Part shown: piece by piece, positions 9,337 to 21,230 of the stretch | Numbering within the stretch: position 1 is the first letter of the stretch | Layout of the letters: each line of letters starts with the position of its first letter | The notes under the pieces: generated by a model | Databases searched by the model: none | The model's input: only the letters and a program-made list of their open reading frames with translations | Told to the model about the DNA's origin: nothing | Made by a program: the position numbers and the translations under genes | From: Beta vulgaris subsp. vulgaris | Taxonomy: Eukaryota; Streptophyta; Magnoliopsida; Caryophyllales; Amaranthaceae | Direction of reading: 5' to 3' | DNA: 64,000 bases | NCBI RefSeq assembly: GCF_026745355.1 | Contig: NC_079206.1 | Location: forward strand, 45,013,216 to 45,077,215

Positions 9337-11787
9337 TGTAATCCCCACAATTTTAAAGAATTTTTATAAATATTTAAGTATTTATATAGTTATATTTAAA
9401 TCCAAATGAGTTTGGAAAATGATTTGACTTTTAAAAAGGGTTGACTATTTTAAAAGTCAAATGAAATTATTTTTCATAGCTTAATAAAATTAGAAATATT
9501 TTAATTAAGCATGTTTTAATAAAGTTTTACATATTAAAGTATATTGAAAAGAAGTTTAATGGAATCGAAATCCTAAAAGGATATAAAAGGGAAAGAGTCA
9601 TTTGATGACTAAAGTCTTAAATGTCCATCTTATTAGTCATCAAGTTTCATTAAACATTATCTCTTTTCCTAAGCCCGTAAAGGGAAGCCTTTATATAAAT
9701 ATCCTAAAAACCCATTTATTTCACCCTACACACTTATTTTCTCAAAATCACGTCACACTCTCTCTCCTCTTCCTTCGACTTTTCTCCCTCTTCCTCGTGC
9801 GTCGTTTCTTTCGGCCTTCTCTCTCAAAATTCGTTTCTCCTTCTTCAAGTAACGTTTCTTGTTCAATAAGAAACGTCACAAATCCTTCTTAAGAACCGAA
9901 AGATGCTGCCGCCAGTTTCCTGCTGCTGCTGTTGCTGGCCGGCGCCATCTTCCTCCATTGTTTGTCGGTTGTTTTCTTTCTTCCTTCCTAAGATTCCATT
10001 AGAATACTAGGTTTTATGTTATTTTATTATTATTTATCATGTTTACCAATTAAATTACTGTTTTATATATATATAATTTCGGTTATTATAGTTATAATTA
10101 AGAAATTTCAATTTATTATATTGAGTTATTTTTAGTTTTAATCATGAAATAAGAGTTTTTAGGGTTTTTATTGCTGGAAACTAAAGAAATATATTATGAA
10201 CTATAAGATTTGTTTAGTACGTAATTTTAAATACGTTGTACATATTTTCAGAAGAGTTATTAGATTTTAAAAGTGCTGTAATTTCAGAAAAGAAGTATTT
10301 ATGGAGTTTTTAAGGATTTTTAATTGCTAGAATAGTAGTACTATACTAGGAATTAAAAATAACTTAAGTTTGACACTTAAAAACGATTTTAAAACGTGTT
10401 TTAAGGGGTTTTAATCTATTTAAAGCTGCTGTAATTTTTGGTTCAAGTTATTAATTTTAGTTACTTTATTTTCTAGGCGGAGAATACGTTGTAGGAGACT
10501 TTTAACGATCTAAAAGTGGCCTATAGGCTAGTATATACGAGGTACGTACATAATTAACGTGCTATATATGTGGCTTAGTACCAAGTTTAAGGAAGGTTTA
10601 AATTTTTAGTATCATCTATAGGAACCTGATTGTTCATATATGTGATTTCTGGAGTTATTATACATGTTATATGCCTGTGTGCAACATGTGATCTAGAATT
10701 GATGATGATTATCAAATTATAATGTTTGTATGGAATGATTGATGCAAGCATGTTAAGTTAGTTTATTTATTAATTCATATAAGAATTAATATATGTTAAA
10801 GTGAATCATGTAATGCATGTATTCTTGAGAAGTATCATTTTATTATCTTATGAGGGCCGTGGACCTTATTTGGTAAGTTACAAGTTATACCTATATAAAG
10901 GTAAATTTATTGTTGGCTAGGTTCAACAAGTAAGTGAGTAAAGAATAAAAAGGAATTAAGTAGTCTTGGATTGTAAGTTGTGATCACTTGTTAATCCAAA
11001 GAAAAAAAAAGTTCTGTTATGACTATTTGATTTTAATTATGTGTTACTTGTCTGTGTGTGTCAACACAAGTAATAAGATGTAATAAACGTACAGTGTAAC
11101 GAAAATAAGTTATAGACTTTAGACTTGTGCACGTCTAGAGTTGGACATAAGGGTTGGGGTTATGGTGAGCGTGCCATAGCTTTTCTAGGAATGGATTGAT
11201 CACCATCCCTCTTTTATTTCAAAGGTTCCTCGATATCGCAGGTCACTCTAAAATGCGGAGTCGTGCCCGCATTTCACATTAGTAGGCAAGACAACTCGTC
11301 CCAATAACTATTCCATTTAAGTATTAAAAGAATGTTTTGAGTTTAGTTCAGTAAAAGTTGCCTGCAGTTTATTATATGATTATTTATTTTTTATTCCTAT
11401 ACGTTATTGTTTAGTATCATGCTTAGGAATATTTATATTTTATATGTAGTACTCAGCTTTGCTGATTACGTGCTTTACTTTTGTGTGTGATCATGGCATT
11501 GCCTTATTGATCCTGTGATGATCCTTCTGGTGAGCAGAGTCGATTATGCATTGACATTACAGGTTTGTAGATGTGCGTCACATTGGGAATCTGGAGTGGA
11601 GTGACTATATATATCTAGCGTAGTTTAAATTCTGTTTTCGTAGGAACATATTTATTTAAGGTTGTGGTTTATTTAAGTTGGTGTGTTTAAGTTTCAAACA
11701 CTTGTCATTTATTTAGTAAGTTTTAATAAAGTTGGTTTTTAGTAAATTGTTTTCCGCTGTAAAATTCTTAATAAGCCGATACGGTAT
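9337..11787 (+). repeat. 3' LTR of Gypsy-1, part before the Copia-1 insertion
   Basis: It begins TGTAATCCCC right after the polypurine tract and matches the 5' LTR with scattered differences. In the stretch equivalent to 181-272 I count about four. It is interrupted at 11787 by Copia-1, which duplicated GGTAT. The last 83 bases of the LTR resume at 25542. The TATA box, leader and hairpin are preserved. Confidence 0.93.
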
Positions 11788-13913
11788 TGTTATTTCACTA
11801 GGAACACTACCAGAGGGGGGGGTGAATTGTAGTGTGGAACTTATTGCCCAAATAATGCGGAATTTAAAACATAAGCAATAAGGAACTGAAATTGCAAGAG
11901 AGATTTTTACGTGGAAACTTCTTGTCTCAATACAAGAAGAAAAACCACGACCTACTTAGGATTTAAACTCTTCACTATAATAGGAAATCTCCTATGATTC
12001 AACCTATTACATACTCAAGTTCCACTCGGAACTCCAACTCTCTCACAATCTCCACTCTATACTCTAGACTTAACTCTAAGTCTTTCAAGAGTTCCCACAA
12101 CTCTTTACCAAAGGTTTACTCAAACCCTTCACCCCTAGATAGACTTCACCCTAAGTCTACGCATACACAACTCAAACTTACTCAAGTTCCTAACTCGAAC
12201 TTACTCAAGTTCCTAACTCGAACTTACTCAAGTTGCTAACTCGAACTTACTCAAGTTCCTAACTCGAACTTGATACAAGAATTCACTCAAACCCTTTACC
12301 AAGTTCCCATTACAAGAGTTCACTCAAACCCTTTAACCCCAAACACAAATACAGACGCTTGATAATTTGGTTTAACTCTAGTATATAGAAACTGAATAAC
12401 TGTAAAGGAACATGGCGCTCGTAGGAACTTGAAACTCAAAGGAACTGACTCAAACAAGGAATAGATTATATATTTCTTTTGCAACGCTATTCCTTAAGCC
12501 AAACTTATGGAATGACATAAGTCTAACACTATGGAAAGACACCAGTCAGACAATTAGAAACTCAATTGAACTGGTATATTTATAGCAGTCTTTTAGAATG
12601 AACGTGGGATGAATAATCATGTGTTAGTGGTTAAACCATTATCCCATGATGTTCCTTCCCTTAAGGAACACGTTCCTTAACACATCCCATGATCTCCATG
12701 ATCACTGTTTAAACGTGGGAGAGAATTAAGTTACTGCTTCCTAAATTTTAGCAACCACTTTGAGCATTAATTTGAAAATCTGATTTAATTAAAAACATAT
12801 TAATTATTAAATCTGAAATTAAATTATTTTAATAAAAATATTATCTTTAAATTTCTTCCATAAAAAGCTAATAATATTTTTATTATCTTTTTAAAAATAA
12901 AATCTTTTCCTTAAAAAGATTTTCCATAAAATCAGGTTTTTCCTTAAATAAAACGGTTACCTATAATCTAGGCATATTTTACTCAACTGACATAACTGTA
13001 CCGTTGTAATGCTCCATCCTAAGTCTAGTTCCTTTTAATAGTTAGTCCCTTTAACTTAGATTAATAGACTACCACGTCTGTTCCTTTAGAGAGGAACAGA
13101 CAGACAATTTCTTTAACAATACTCATTATACGTATTATAAATCTAGCCTTTTTATATTCCAAAAACTAAAAAGATAAAATTAAATTAAAATCAGATTCCT
13201 AAAAGAAACCGATTTTATTAAACCTGTTTTATTTAAAACTTATCTTTTATTTTAAAACTAAAACTTATCCTAAAACAACTAACGCATATTATTCATAATA
13301 TTTAACCATGTAGAGATTTATTAAGAAATAAACTCTAAATAAATTCTTATAGATTAAGATAATAATATGCATCAGATTTATTGACTCTTAAATACATTTG
13401 ACTCTAAGTTCCATGAGTTCCTTTGACCTTACGAGTTCCTTTAGACCTTATTCTTTTACGTTTCACGTTTCCATATACTTACATGAATCCTAGAATATAA
13501 ACTCATATTTTCTGCCTTCATGCTCCATGCTGCTCCAACTCAAGAACCGCATGTTGATAGCTCCACCTTTGGAACTTCAGTGTGCTAATTCCTTCAAGAA
13601 ACTTCGCACTCATAGTTCCTACTCAGGAACTTCTTGTTTCAACTCTGAAACGTTATATTGCTGCTCCCACTCAGGAACTGCTCTAGAACTTCATATTCAA
13701 TGTTCCTCATAGGATGTACCTAGGAACCGCTCTATTTGTGTTCCTTATAGGAGCTCTTTTAGGAACTTCACTTGTTGGAAAACCTTCATGATGCGATATA
13801 TTCAACCTTTGATGACTTGTTTCATGTTAATGTAATATGCACATCTCAAACACACATGTTAGTTAGATAATCATCATTTGTTTACAATCATCAAAATACT
13901 ACATGACTCAACA
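11788..13913 (-). repeat. 3' LTR of Copia-1
   Basis: This 2126-bp block is repeated at 23413-25536. In 11901-12060 I count four differences from the other copy. It contains four tandem copies (12178-12275) of a 23-bp unit around ACTCAAGTTCCTAACTCGAA, against three in the other LTR. GTTCC and GGAAC pentamers are very frequent across it. Confidence 0.93.
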
Positions 13914-13930
13914 ATTTCCCCCTTTTTGAT
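13914..13930 (-). other. Polypurine tract of Copia-1
   Basis: Read on the - strand this is ATCAAAAAGGGGGAAAT, directly next to the LTR start TGTTGAGTC. It primes plus-strand DNA synthesis. The context GTCATCATC just upstream is usual for SIRE-type Copia elements. Confidence 0.8.
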
Positions 13931-15799
13931 GATGACAAACAAATGATGCTTATCACAAATTAAGCAATAAACGGTGTACTTTAATTCCCCATAATAAACA
14001 AGTCATGCATGTATATGAAGGAAATATCAACATAAATAAACACATCATACAAAGAACATTCATCTTAGAAGGATATAGACTTAACTATATTTGACCATAA
14101 GCATCATACATATTCTTTCCCCTTTTGTCATTATCGAAAAGGATCATCTTACACACATTTATTTTAGGTAAATCATATACACATTATTTTATATGCTACA
14201 CTTACCACCATCATGGTTAAGCACTTGTTAGTCCCAAAGCCTCAAGAATCTCAGTTTTCAAACTTAGGATGAATGTGCTACACAAATTTCCAACTCACAA
14301 TCCAAAGACCCAACTTCAAAAACCATCGAAGGAACTTGACAGGTAAGAAAATAAAAGTCAAGCAAAAAACAATTTTGAAAGTCAAGAAGATAAAGAGATA
14401 GGACATTGTAATATCCGACTCAAAGAAATATGAAAGAAGTTTGTGGAAAATTTTGAGTAAAAGGAACTTGAGATATATTGTGTACTCTATGGTTTAGACT
14501 TATAATAAGAGGTTCTCAACAATAATTATAGTTAATCACTTCACCTCGCACTATTTAAATCTCTGTCAAACCCCACACACATTCACCTTGATATATATCT
14601 ATCAAGTTCACTTTACTTAACTAATCAGCCATGAGGAACTCATTGAGTGAAGAAACTTGAACGAATTCATCTTTATAGTCAAGTTCTTTCAATCATTCGC
14701 TTATGTTCATCTTCTCAAATCATCAAATCCATGAGTAAGCATTTTCACAACCATATATATGACATTGAATTCTAGAAAATAATAAAGATTGGATCACCCT
14801 TGTTTACTTTTTTTCTTTTTTTTTTTTTTTTTTACACAAGGGTGTCATTACAAGATGTTGTACTTTTCCTAGAATGTCACATTTACCTACCACAAAGAAG
14901 TAAACATATATATCGATTCCTTCCTTATTCCCCCTGAGTTCTTTACCATTCCTTCATCATTAGGAACTTATATGAGTAGTTCCATCTAATTATATATCTT
15001 TCTGAGCATCAATTGATAAAACATATAATACTTGCTTCTTACTTCTTCCTTAACTTCCCCCTGAAAACGTATTTACCATTTATCACTCTTTATGTATCAT
15101 TGAACCATAAAAAGTCATGAATTTTAATTTAGAGCACATGGGAATTAGGATATTTGAAGTGACATGATATGAATGGAATGATAAATTAATTAATCAAAGT
15201 GTATTTGAAGAAAAGTGGTGTGAATTGTTGATAGTTGGCTAAGAATAGGTTTGTTCCCTGTAAAAGTTAAATGAAATGAAATGGAATATATTAAGGGAAT
15301 TTACCGTCTTGTTCCAACAAGGTTTCTTTCATTGTATCTTTGGCAACTTAGGACTTTCATGTTTGACAGCATCCACAATTCTATTATGAGACCTCTAATA
15401 CTCTTAGGCAAGGGAATATGCCTTTACGACACAAAAATTAAGTGTAACATATTTACTCTAATATGCATATAATCACTTCAATTTTAGTATGTGTAAGAAC
15501 CCAATTCGACAAAACTTTTGGAAAAGAACATGTTTATGCTCAAGTCATACTTCATTTAGTCTTGTTCCTCTAAACAGACCATGAATAGGTGAAATTATAA
15601 AGAACATATATTTAAAGCAAGACTTATAAAATTTATGCATTCAGATTAATAAATTTTAACAATGTAATATATTAATGTGAATAGGAACATCATAACTTAA
15701 GTCATATTTCACCATGAATATAAAATTACCTCAAGTACTGGACTGATTTTGATGACTTACTTTTGAATTACCGAACTGTTAGTTCCATCATTTTGATAT
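13931..15799 (-). other. Decayed 3' interior of Copia-1
   Basis: AT-rich DNA where RNase H and any 3' extra ORF would lie. I see no frame or motif that I can support. There is an 18-base poly-T run near 14816-14833. Confidence 0.5.
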
Positions 15800-16260
15800 C
15801 TTCACATCTGATGGACACTTCCATTCCAACTTGACTCATACTCATCATTCTTCAAAAGTTCCTTGATATGTTTTTGTCTTAATATCATTATGCTCCAAGA
15901 GAGTAGTTGAGTTCCCTTATCATGCTCGTGTACTCATTTGCGTATAAGGTTAGCAAAAACTCTTGCATAAAATAGTGAGTGTACCAAAAATATTATCCAT
16001 ATTACAATGTACAACTACTAAGTCAATTCTCTTGAAAACATAAATTATTATTTATTTTGAAATCATTTTTCAAGAAGAAACTTGATGTTGTTCCTCGTAG
16101 ATTTCCAGCAAAAAGGAATTATTTTGAACACATTGAAAATCAATTTAGAACAACCTAAATCCCATGTAACCAACAGAAAGAATATTCAATTATTTCATGA
16201 CCTAGCTATATGAATAAAAGTTTCCTCAAAATCAATACCTTTGTTTAGTTGTTCCTCTCA
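15800..16260 (-). pseudogene. pol (RT): Relic of Copia-1 reverse transcriptase
   Basis: Read on the - strand, several Copia RT blocks survive among stops and frame changes. GIDFEETF (16206-16240) matches the start of the RT domain. HMGFRLF (about 16145-16167) matches the HMGFKLFQMD-type block. FANLIRK with downstream GTQLL (about 15905-15965) matches the FANLMRKEFEMSMMGEL-type block. KELLKN (about 15850-15870) matches the KELLKKY-type block. Block order is correct for a Copia element. The density of stops shows long decay or a non-coding, mobilised-in-trans element. Confidence 0.75.
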
Positions 16261-17223
16261 ACAACTAACCTGTATAGAGTTTCTTCGCCTATGTCTCCAT
16301 ATTCATTGAGTTGAACTTTTATTTGATGAACTTGATGATCTTCATTTTAAAGCTCATCTCTATGAGGTCATATAGATGGCTATTGTTGCTTGTGATCGAG
16401 AGTGGCATATTTCATGTTAGGAATTCTAGCTCCATAGGAAATTGGGAGTTCAACATGAAAACCATCTTTAACCTGTTTACTGTGAACAAATAAGTTAGTT
16501 TCAATTAAAATAATATGCTCACTCATTACTGTGCACATTATTTTATTTGTTGTAAATTTAGTCTGTTTGCAATTGAAGGCGCGTCACAGGAACATCGCCT
16601 CTTCACTTATATCAATGAACATCCCTAGTAAAATATTCTACTTTTGAGTTTGTAGGGTGTCTTGTTGATCAAAGATGTAACCATATCCTTGTCGATGATT
16701 AGGAAGCGGTATTGGTGACTTTCGTCCAGAAGTTTCTTTCTGGTTATAATGTTTTTCACTTTGAAAGCTTGTAGTCAGTATCTTGTTTCCTACAAAATCA
16801 TCAAACTTGTTTGGAACTTGGTTCCATGGTTAGATCTTGAATATAATAATTTATGAACACTTATACTTTTAGCAATGATTACACATTATGTGGAATACTT
16901 ATCTTTGCGATTAAAGAAAAGAATCAAGTGTTCCTTAAATAATTATAAACAAGAAAAATCTCCTTCAAAATTCTAATCTAAACACTTAAGATGTCACGCA
17001 AATTCATATGAAAAGGTTCCAAGAATTTGTGATGCAAATCAAATTTTGAAAGAAGATAAGATCACATACAATCTTCATGGACACATTATACAAACGTTTA
17101 CCTTTAGGAACTAGATATAAGATATAAGATATACCTATAATCAAGTTCCTTCGTCTAAGTTTGTCAACCATGATGAAGTTAGAATGTTATTATTTTGATA
17201 GATATAAGTAGATCATCCTCAAT
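16261..17223 (-). other. Decayed interior of Copia-1
   Basis: This should correspond to the integrase-to-RT part of pol. I see no supportable motif. It ends at the AAT target site of CACTA-1. Confidence 0.45.
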
Positions 17224-17244
17224 AATCACTAGTGCATAATTGAC

Positions 17245-17640
17245 CTAAAGTATCACCCCAAAAGTGTTACTTAAAGGCCTAAAAGTGTTGCTTTAGGTCA
17301 TATATAACACTTTTGTAAGTGAAACATCTGCCCGTGCTACCTATTCTCTAAGGTAACACTTTCCAACGCTAATGTTTCACTTTCTCAAGTATTACTCAAA
17401 ATTCTCTAACGTAACACTTTTTTTAATCTAATGTAGCATTTTTACAGTGTTACTAATAATGTTTTATGTAACACTTTTTCGTCTATAGTAGCATTTTTTA
17501 TGTCATCTCTTGACTTATAGTAACACTTTGTTAAATATTATGTATCATTTTAAATCAGCATATGTAACACTCTATTAGATATTTGGCAACACTTCTTATC
17601 AGCTAGTTTTATAGTGTAACACTTCTATTTCACATATCTT
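17245..17640. repeat. Left subterminal repeat array of CACTA-1
   Basis: More than ten copies of GTAACACTT-like words, with two to three in the opposite sense near the tip. They are spaced irregularly by roughly 20-45 bases. The same word in the opposite sense fills 20745-20990 at the other end. Confidence 0.85.
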
Positions 17641-19849
17641 ATAGTAATATTCTTTAATTTATCGACATATATACAATGATAATAATAGTAAAACTTATAA
17701 ACGTAATAATTGAAGAGGAAATAAAATGATATTATTGATATAAATGAGTAGAAATACTCAACGCCCATTGTAAAAAATGAGCCAAAGAGTTTACTCAATA
17801 AAAGCATAATACAAGGTCAATGAGAAATGAGAAGAGCTTTGCTTGTTAGATTTCCAAAATCAACTGCCTTTCGCAATGTAATGTATGAGTCTTATGAAAT
17901 ACTCCTATTCTGGAGTGACTATGGCCTTGTTCACCCCTGACCCTTGCTAGTCTAGGTCAAGTGTGCTAAACTTTTGTTTACATATCACAGCATTCAAAAA
18001 GAGTAATTACTTTGCTCTCCGTGTCTGTGTACTCCTCCAATTCCTCCGGTCACAAAGACTGAAATGCTAACCTGCAATTGTACACATAACAGTCAGCCAA
18101 CAAATGAAGATAGGAAACGACATAAACTGTGCAATGCAATATTGGGACATAGCTAATAATTGAGGCAAAAAACATTGTTGCCGAAACTATTGTAGCACCA
18201 TTTCCTCCACCGGCAATCTAGAGTAAAAGTGAGATAGTTTACTTCAAGTGAAATTAGAACTAAGCGCAATACATTCATGTACAATAAGCATTATTTGTCG
18301 AAGAAGCATGAAGACCAAACGAGACACGTAAGAAGTCAGACAAACTAATTGCGAAATTTATTTGCTACTACACTTCAGGGACTTTGTCACCTGCCAAAGA
18401 TTTCCTGACAGCCAGGCTCATTTAACAAAACTATAAGCAGATGCATACTTGTCCTTCATTGAAACCGAGCTCCTGGATCCAGTAATATGCTGAGTAATAT
18501 GCTGAGTACTGATATAAGGGGGAAGGGGCACTTTTGGTAGTACTTTCATAAGTTAGTGGCTTGAAGACTAAGTAAGTTGGTTAGGATAGAAACTCTATAA
18601 ATAGAGGAAGTAAGATCAGGGAAAGCATGGAAAATATTAATGAGAGTTCTGGTGAGATTTTAAGAATTTATTAGGAGGGAATCAAGCCTGTTGGAAGTTT
18701 GTTACTATCTTTACATAATTTCTGCAATTTCCATTTTATTAATACAAATTCATTTTCAGTCCTTAATCATCATTTCAAGCTGAATTAGCTATGTCAGTTC
18801 TTAACATAATAACTCGCAAAATGAGAGAATAAAGGACATCGCAAAGAGGCTGGAAGCTTGAAGGATCACAGTGTAGGATAAAGAGACAACATGTCTAGAT
18901 AGACTAGATTCCTGAACATTGGTAATAACCATTAAACAGGATATGAAATATGTAACCTTTGGGAATTCAGATGATTTATGAGACAATAATATCATACCAT
19001 ATCACACCATTACCTTAATATCTCTAGTAGCTTATGGACTCAAACATATACAACCTTAACCAAAGAGCTGCAAAAAAATCCTCTTTGATCCTTAACCTTA
19101 CAATTGCAAAGTGGTTTTCTCAAATATACTAAGTAAAGGATAGTTTTGAAAAGAAATAAAGAAACTATCAGATCTAATCCATCATAATCCAAATTCCAAA
19201 GTTAGAAAATTTACCCACTAGAGACTCCTTAAAGTTCAATGACAAAAGCATGACTGTCTTTGATATAGGCTAAACTAAGCTACATAATTGGCGCAAATCA
19301 TGTTCATCTAGTCCTCACTGATGTCTTTGGATGAAAATCATATAGCGTGGATGGATTAGGAGTTACTTACATCAATTTCATAGCGTGGATGGATTAGCAG
19401 TTTCATATATCAAAATCTAGAAATATTGGGCAATAAAGTGAGAATACCATCTTGTGTGAGATCCTCAAAACATAGACATGATGAGCACCTCACATAAAAA
19501 GAATCTATCATTTACAGACTTACAAGTGAGAATCAGTTTAATATATCAAAATCTAGAATAAGTGGAATGTCCAAATCAGTCATATCCACAACAATATTAA
19601 CAACTTCACCAATATATCACCAGAATCATGCTAACTTGATACTACCAATTAAATCTGAATTAAACAATAAGGTTGAATATCAAATTTCAATACATCAACC
19701 AAGAGGAATGTCCAAATCAATCATTCCAAGTATACTTATAAACACCAATTGAAATCCATATTTCTCTCCAAACATAAATCAAATTGAAACTAATTGAAAC
19801 TTATACCTTACAATGAATATCATAGTAACAACTAACACGTTCAATTCAT
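17641..19849. other. Interior of CACTA-1, origin unclear
   Basis: No coding region that I can support. At 18480-18510 the word AGTAATATGCTG is repeated in tandem. At 18596-18604 TATAAATAG lies in a small palindrome, followed by an untranslated-leader-like stretch. At 19340-19760 several phrases (for example TAGCGTGGATGGATTAG and ATATATCAAAATCTAGAA) recur once, as in decayed repeats. These could be old LTR pieces or captured non-coding DNA. Confidence 0.4.
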
Positions 19850-20742
19850 AACAAAGTCAATTAAATTGCTAAAGGAAAGAGATGGCAGACTTAGTTTAGT
19901 ACTTCTGCTCTTGTGAGCAGCGAAGAACAGAGCCACGAGCACAGAGGGGTTGAGGGGGTTTCAAGGCTTTGACAGCGACTGAGCACCGGCGAGCGACATC
20001 CGACAGGGGAGGTGTGCTACAACGAAGATGCGAGGCTCTGATGCAGGCGCGGTGAGGCTGTTCGAGTACCGTAGCAAAGCGAATCAGAGGAGGGAGCGAA
20101 GGAGGACAGCAGAACAGACCACAACAACACCATAAGTTAGCGACGCATCATTGACGGAACAACACCACCGCCACGCAACCATGGCAACGCGGCGCACGAA
20201 GAGCAGCAGAGCGACACCCTCGAACAACAAGTAAAGAAACAGGGGAGTAGAGAATGACGCGAAATTTTCGGCAACCTTAGAGAACGCTGGCGAGACGTGA
20301 CGAAGGTGAGCGAGAGAGAAACAGAGAGTCTGACGGGGAGGAGAGAGAATAAGATTGGGGGTTTTCTTTGGGGGTTTTTCTCGAGCGTGGTAACTGATAA
20401 GAGGGAGAAAGAGTTGGGGTTTTAGTTTAGGTGAGAATGCCAACCAAAAGATCTAGAGGGGGGGTTGTTTACTTCATTAACCGAAAACATAAAGGAAGGG
20501 ATTAAGGGAACCCGACTTTGGTTTCCTATTTGGGTAAATACATATCAACAAATTGCTCATTAAACGCGATATATAAAATAATATAATAATAACTTCATAA
20601 AATTAATATAATAAATATATATACATGATCGACAAATAAAATTCATACTCCATAACTCAAATAAAATAAGATTTTCGAAACATAATTAATTTAATAATTG
20701 TAATTAGCTTTTAAACACACTCTTAAAAACAGGGCTATTACA
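19850..20742 (-). repeat. Possible LTR fragment inside CACTA-1
   Basis: Read on the - strand it starts TGTAATAGCCCTG at 20742, a form common for plant Gypsy LTR starts. It continues through AT-rich DNA to a pyrimidine-rich, GC-richer stretch (20450-19900) that looks like a retrotransposon leader. A 119-codon open frame at 20084-20443 on the - strand has no recognisable domain and is probably chance. The other end and a target duplication were not found. Confidence 0.35.
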
Positions 20743-20744
20743 GT

Positions 20745-20990
20745 TACTTAAAGAAAAAAAGTGTTACTGTTAAATGTTACCAATATGTATGTGTTACCTA
20801 AAGGTGTTACCTATTTAAAAGTGTTACAGCAAAATGTTATTCAATTAAAAAAGTGTTACTTCAAAATGTTACTTATTGAAAATGTGTTACATCAAGTGTT
20901 ACGAATTGATTAAGTGTTACTAAGGTGTTACATATATATTCGACAAACTTAAATTTTGAACAGTGTTACCTCATATATGTTACCTTAGGC
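20745..20990. repeat. Right subterminal repeat array of CACTA-1
   Basis: About a dozen GTGTTAC words in one sense, spaced 15-30 bases apart, opposite in sense to most of the left array. They lie just inside the right terminal inverted repeat. Confidence 0.85.
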
Positions 20991-21009
20991 CAACTTTGTA
21001 CTAGTGAAT

Positions 21010-21191
21010 GACTAGTCATGTCATGTTGTTAGGAACGCAATTGAGATCCACAAAGTATGTGTTCCTTACTTGATTCCCTTCAAGCATGACATTTCTAGCT
21101 TTTATTGATGACGCAATTTAATTGCGAAACAATCAGAGTTAGTGAACTTTAAAAATTGTAAACATAATGTGCTTCATTAACTCGACAATAA

Positions 21192-21230
<39 letters not shown>

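Larger units (their letters stand above)
17227..21006. mobile_element. CACTA-1, non-autonomous CACTA/En-Spm element
   Basis: The left end is CACTAGTGCATAATTGACC and the right end, inverted, is CACTAGTACAAAGTTGGCC. The 3-bp target duplication AAT is at 17224-17226 and 21007-21009. About 400 bases inside the left end and 260 inside the right end are packed with AAGTGTTAC/GTAACACTT motifs, mostly inverted between the two ends. They resemble the subterminal transposase-binding repeats of CACTA elements. No transposase is visible in the 3.8 kb body, so mobility would need a helper. Confidence 0.9.

Noticed and set aside
11994..12239. Frame with repeated Ser/Leu/Thr wording (and its twin at 23616-23861)
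   Set aside because: Translation of LTR DNA with the 23-bp tandem unit; identical because the LTRs are copies.
20084..20443. 119-codon frame on the - strand in CACTA-1
   Set aside because: No recognisable domain; the context is leader-like pyrimidine-rich DNA. Kept only as part of a possible LTR fragment.
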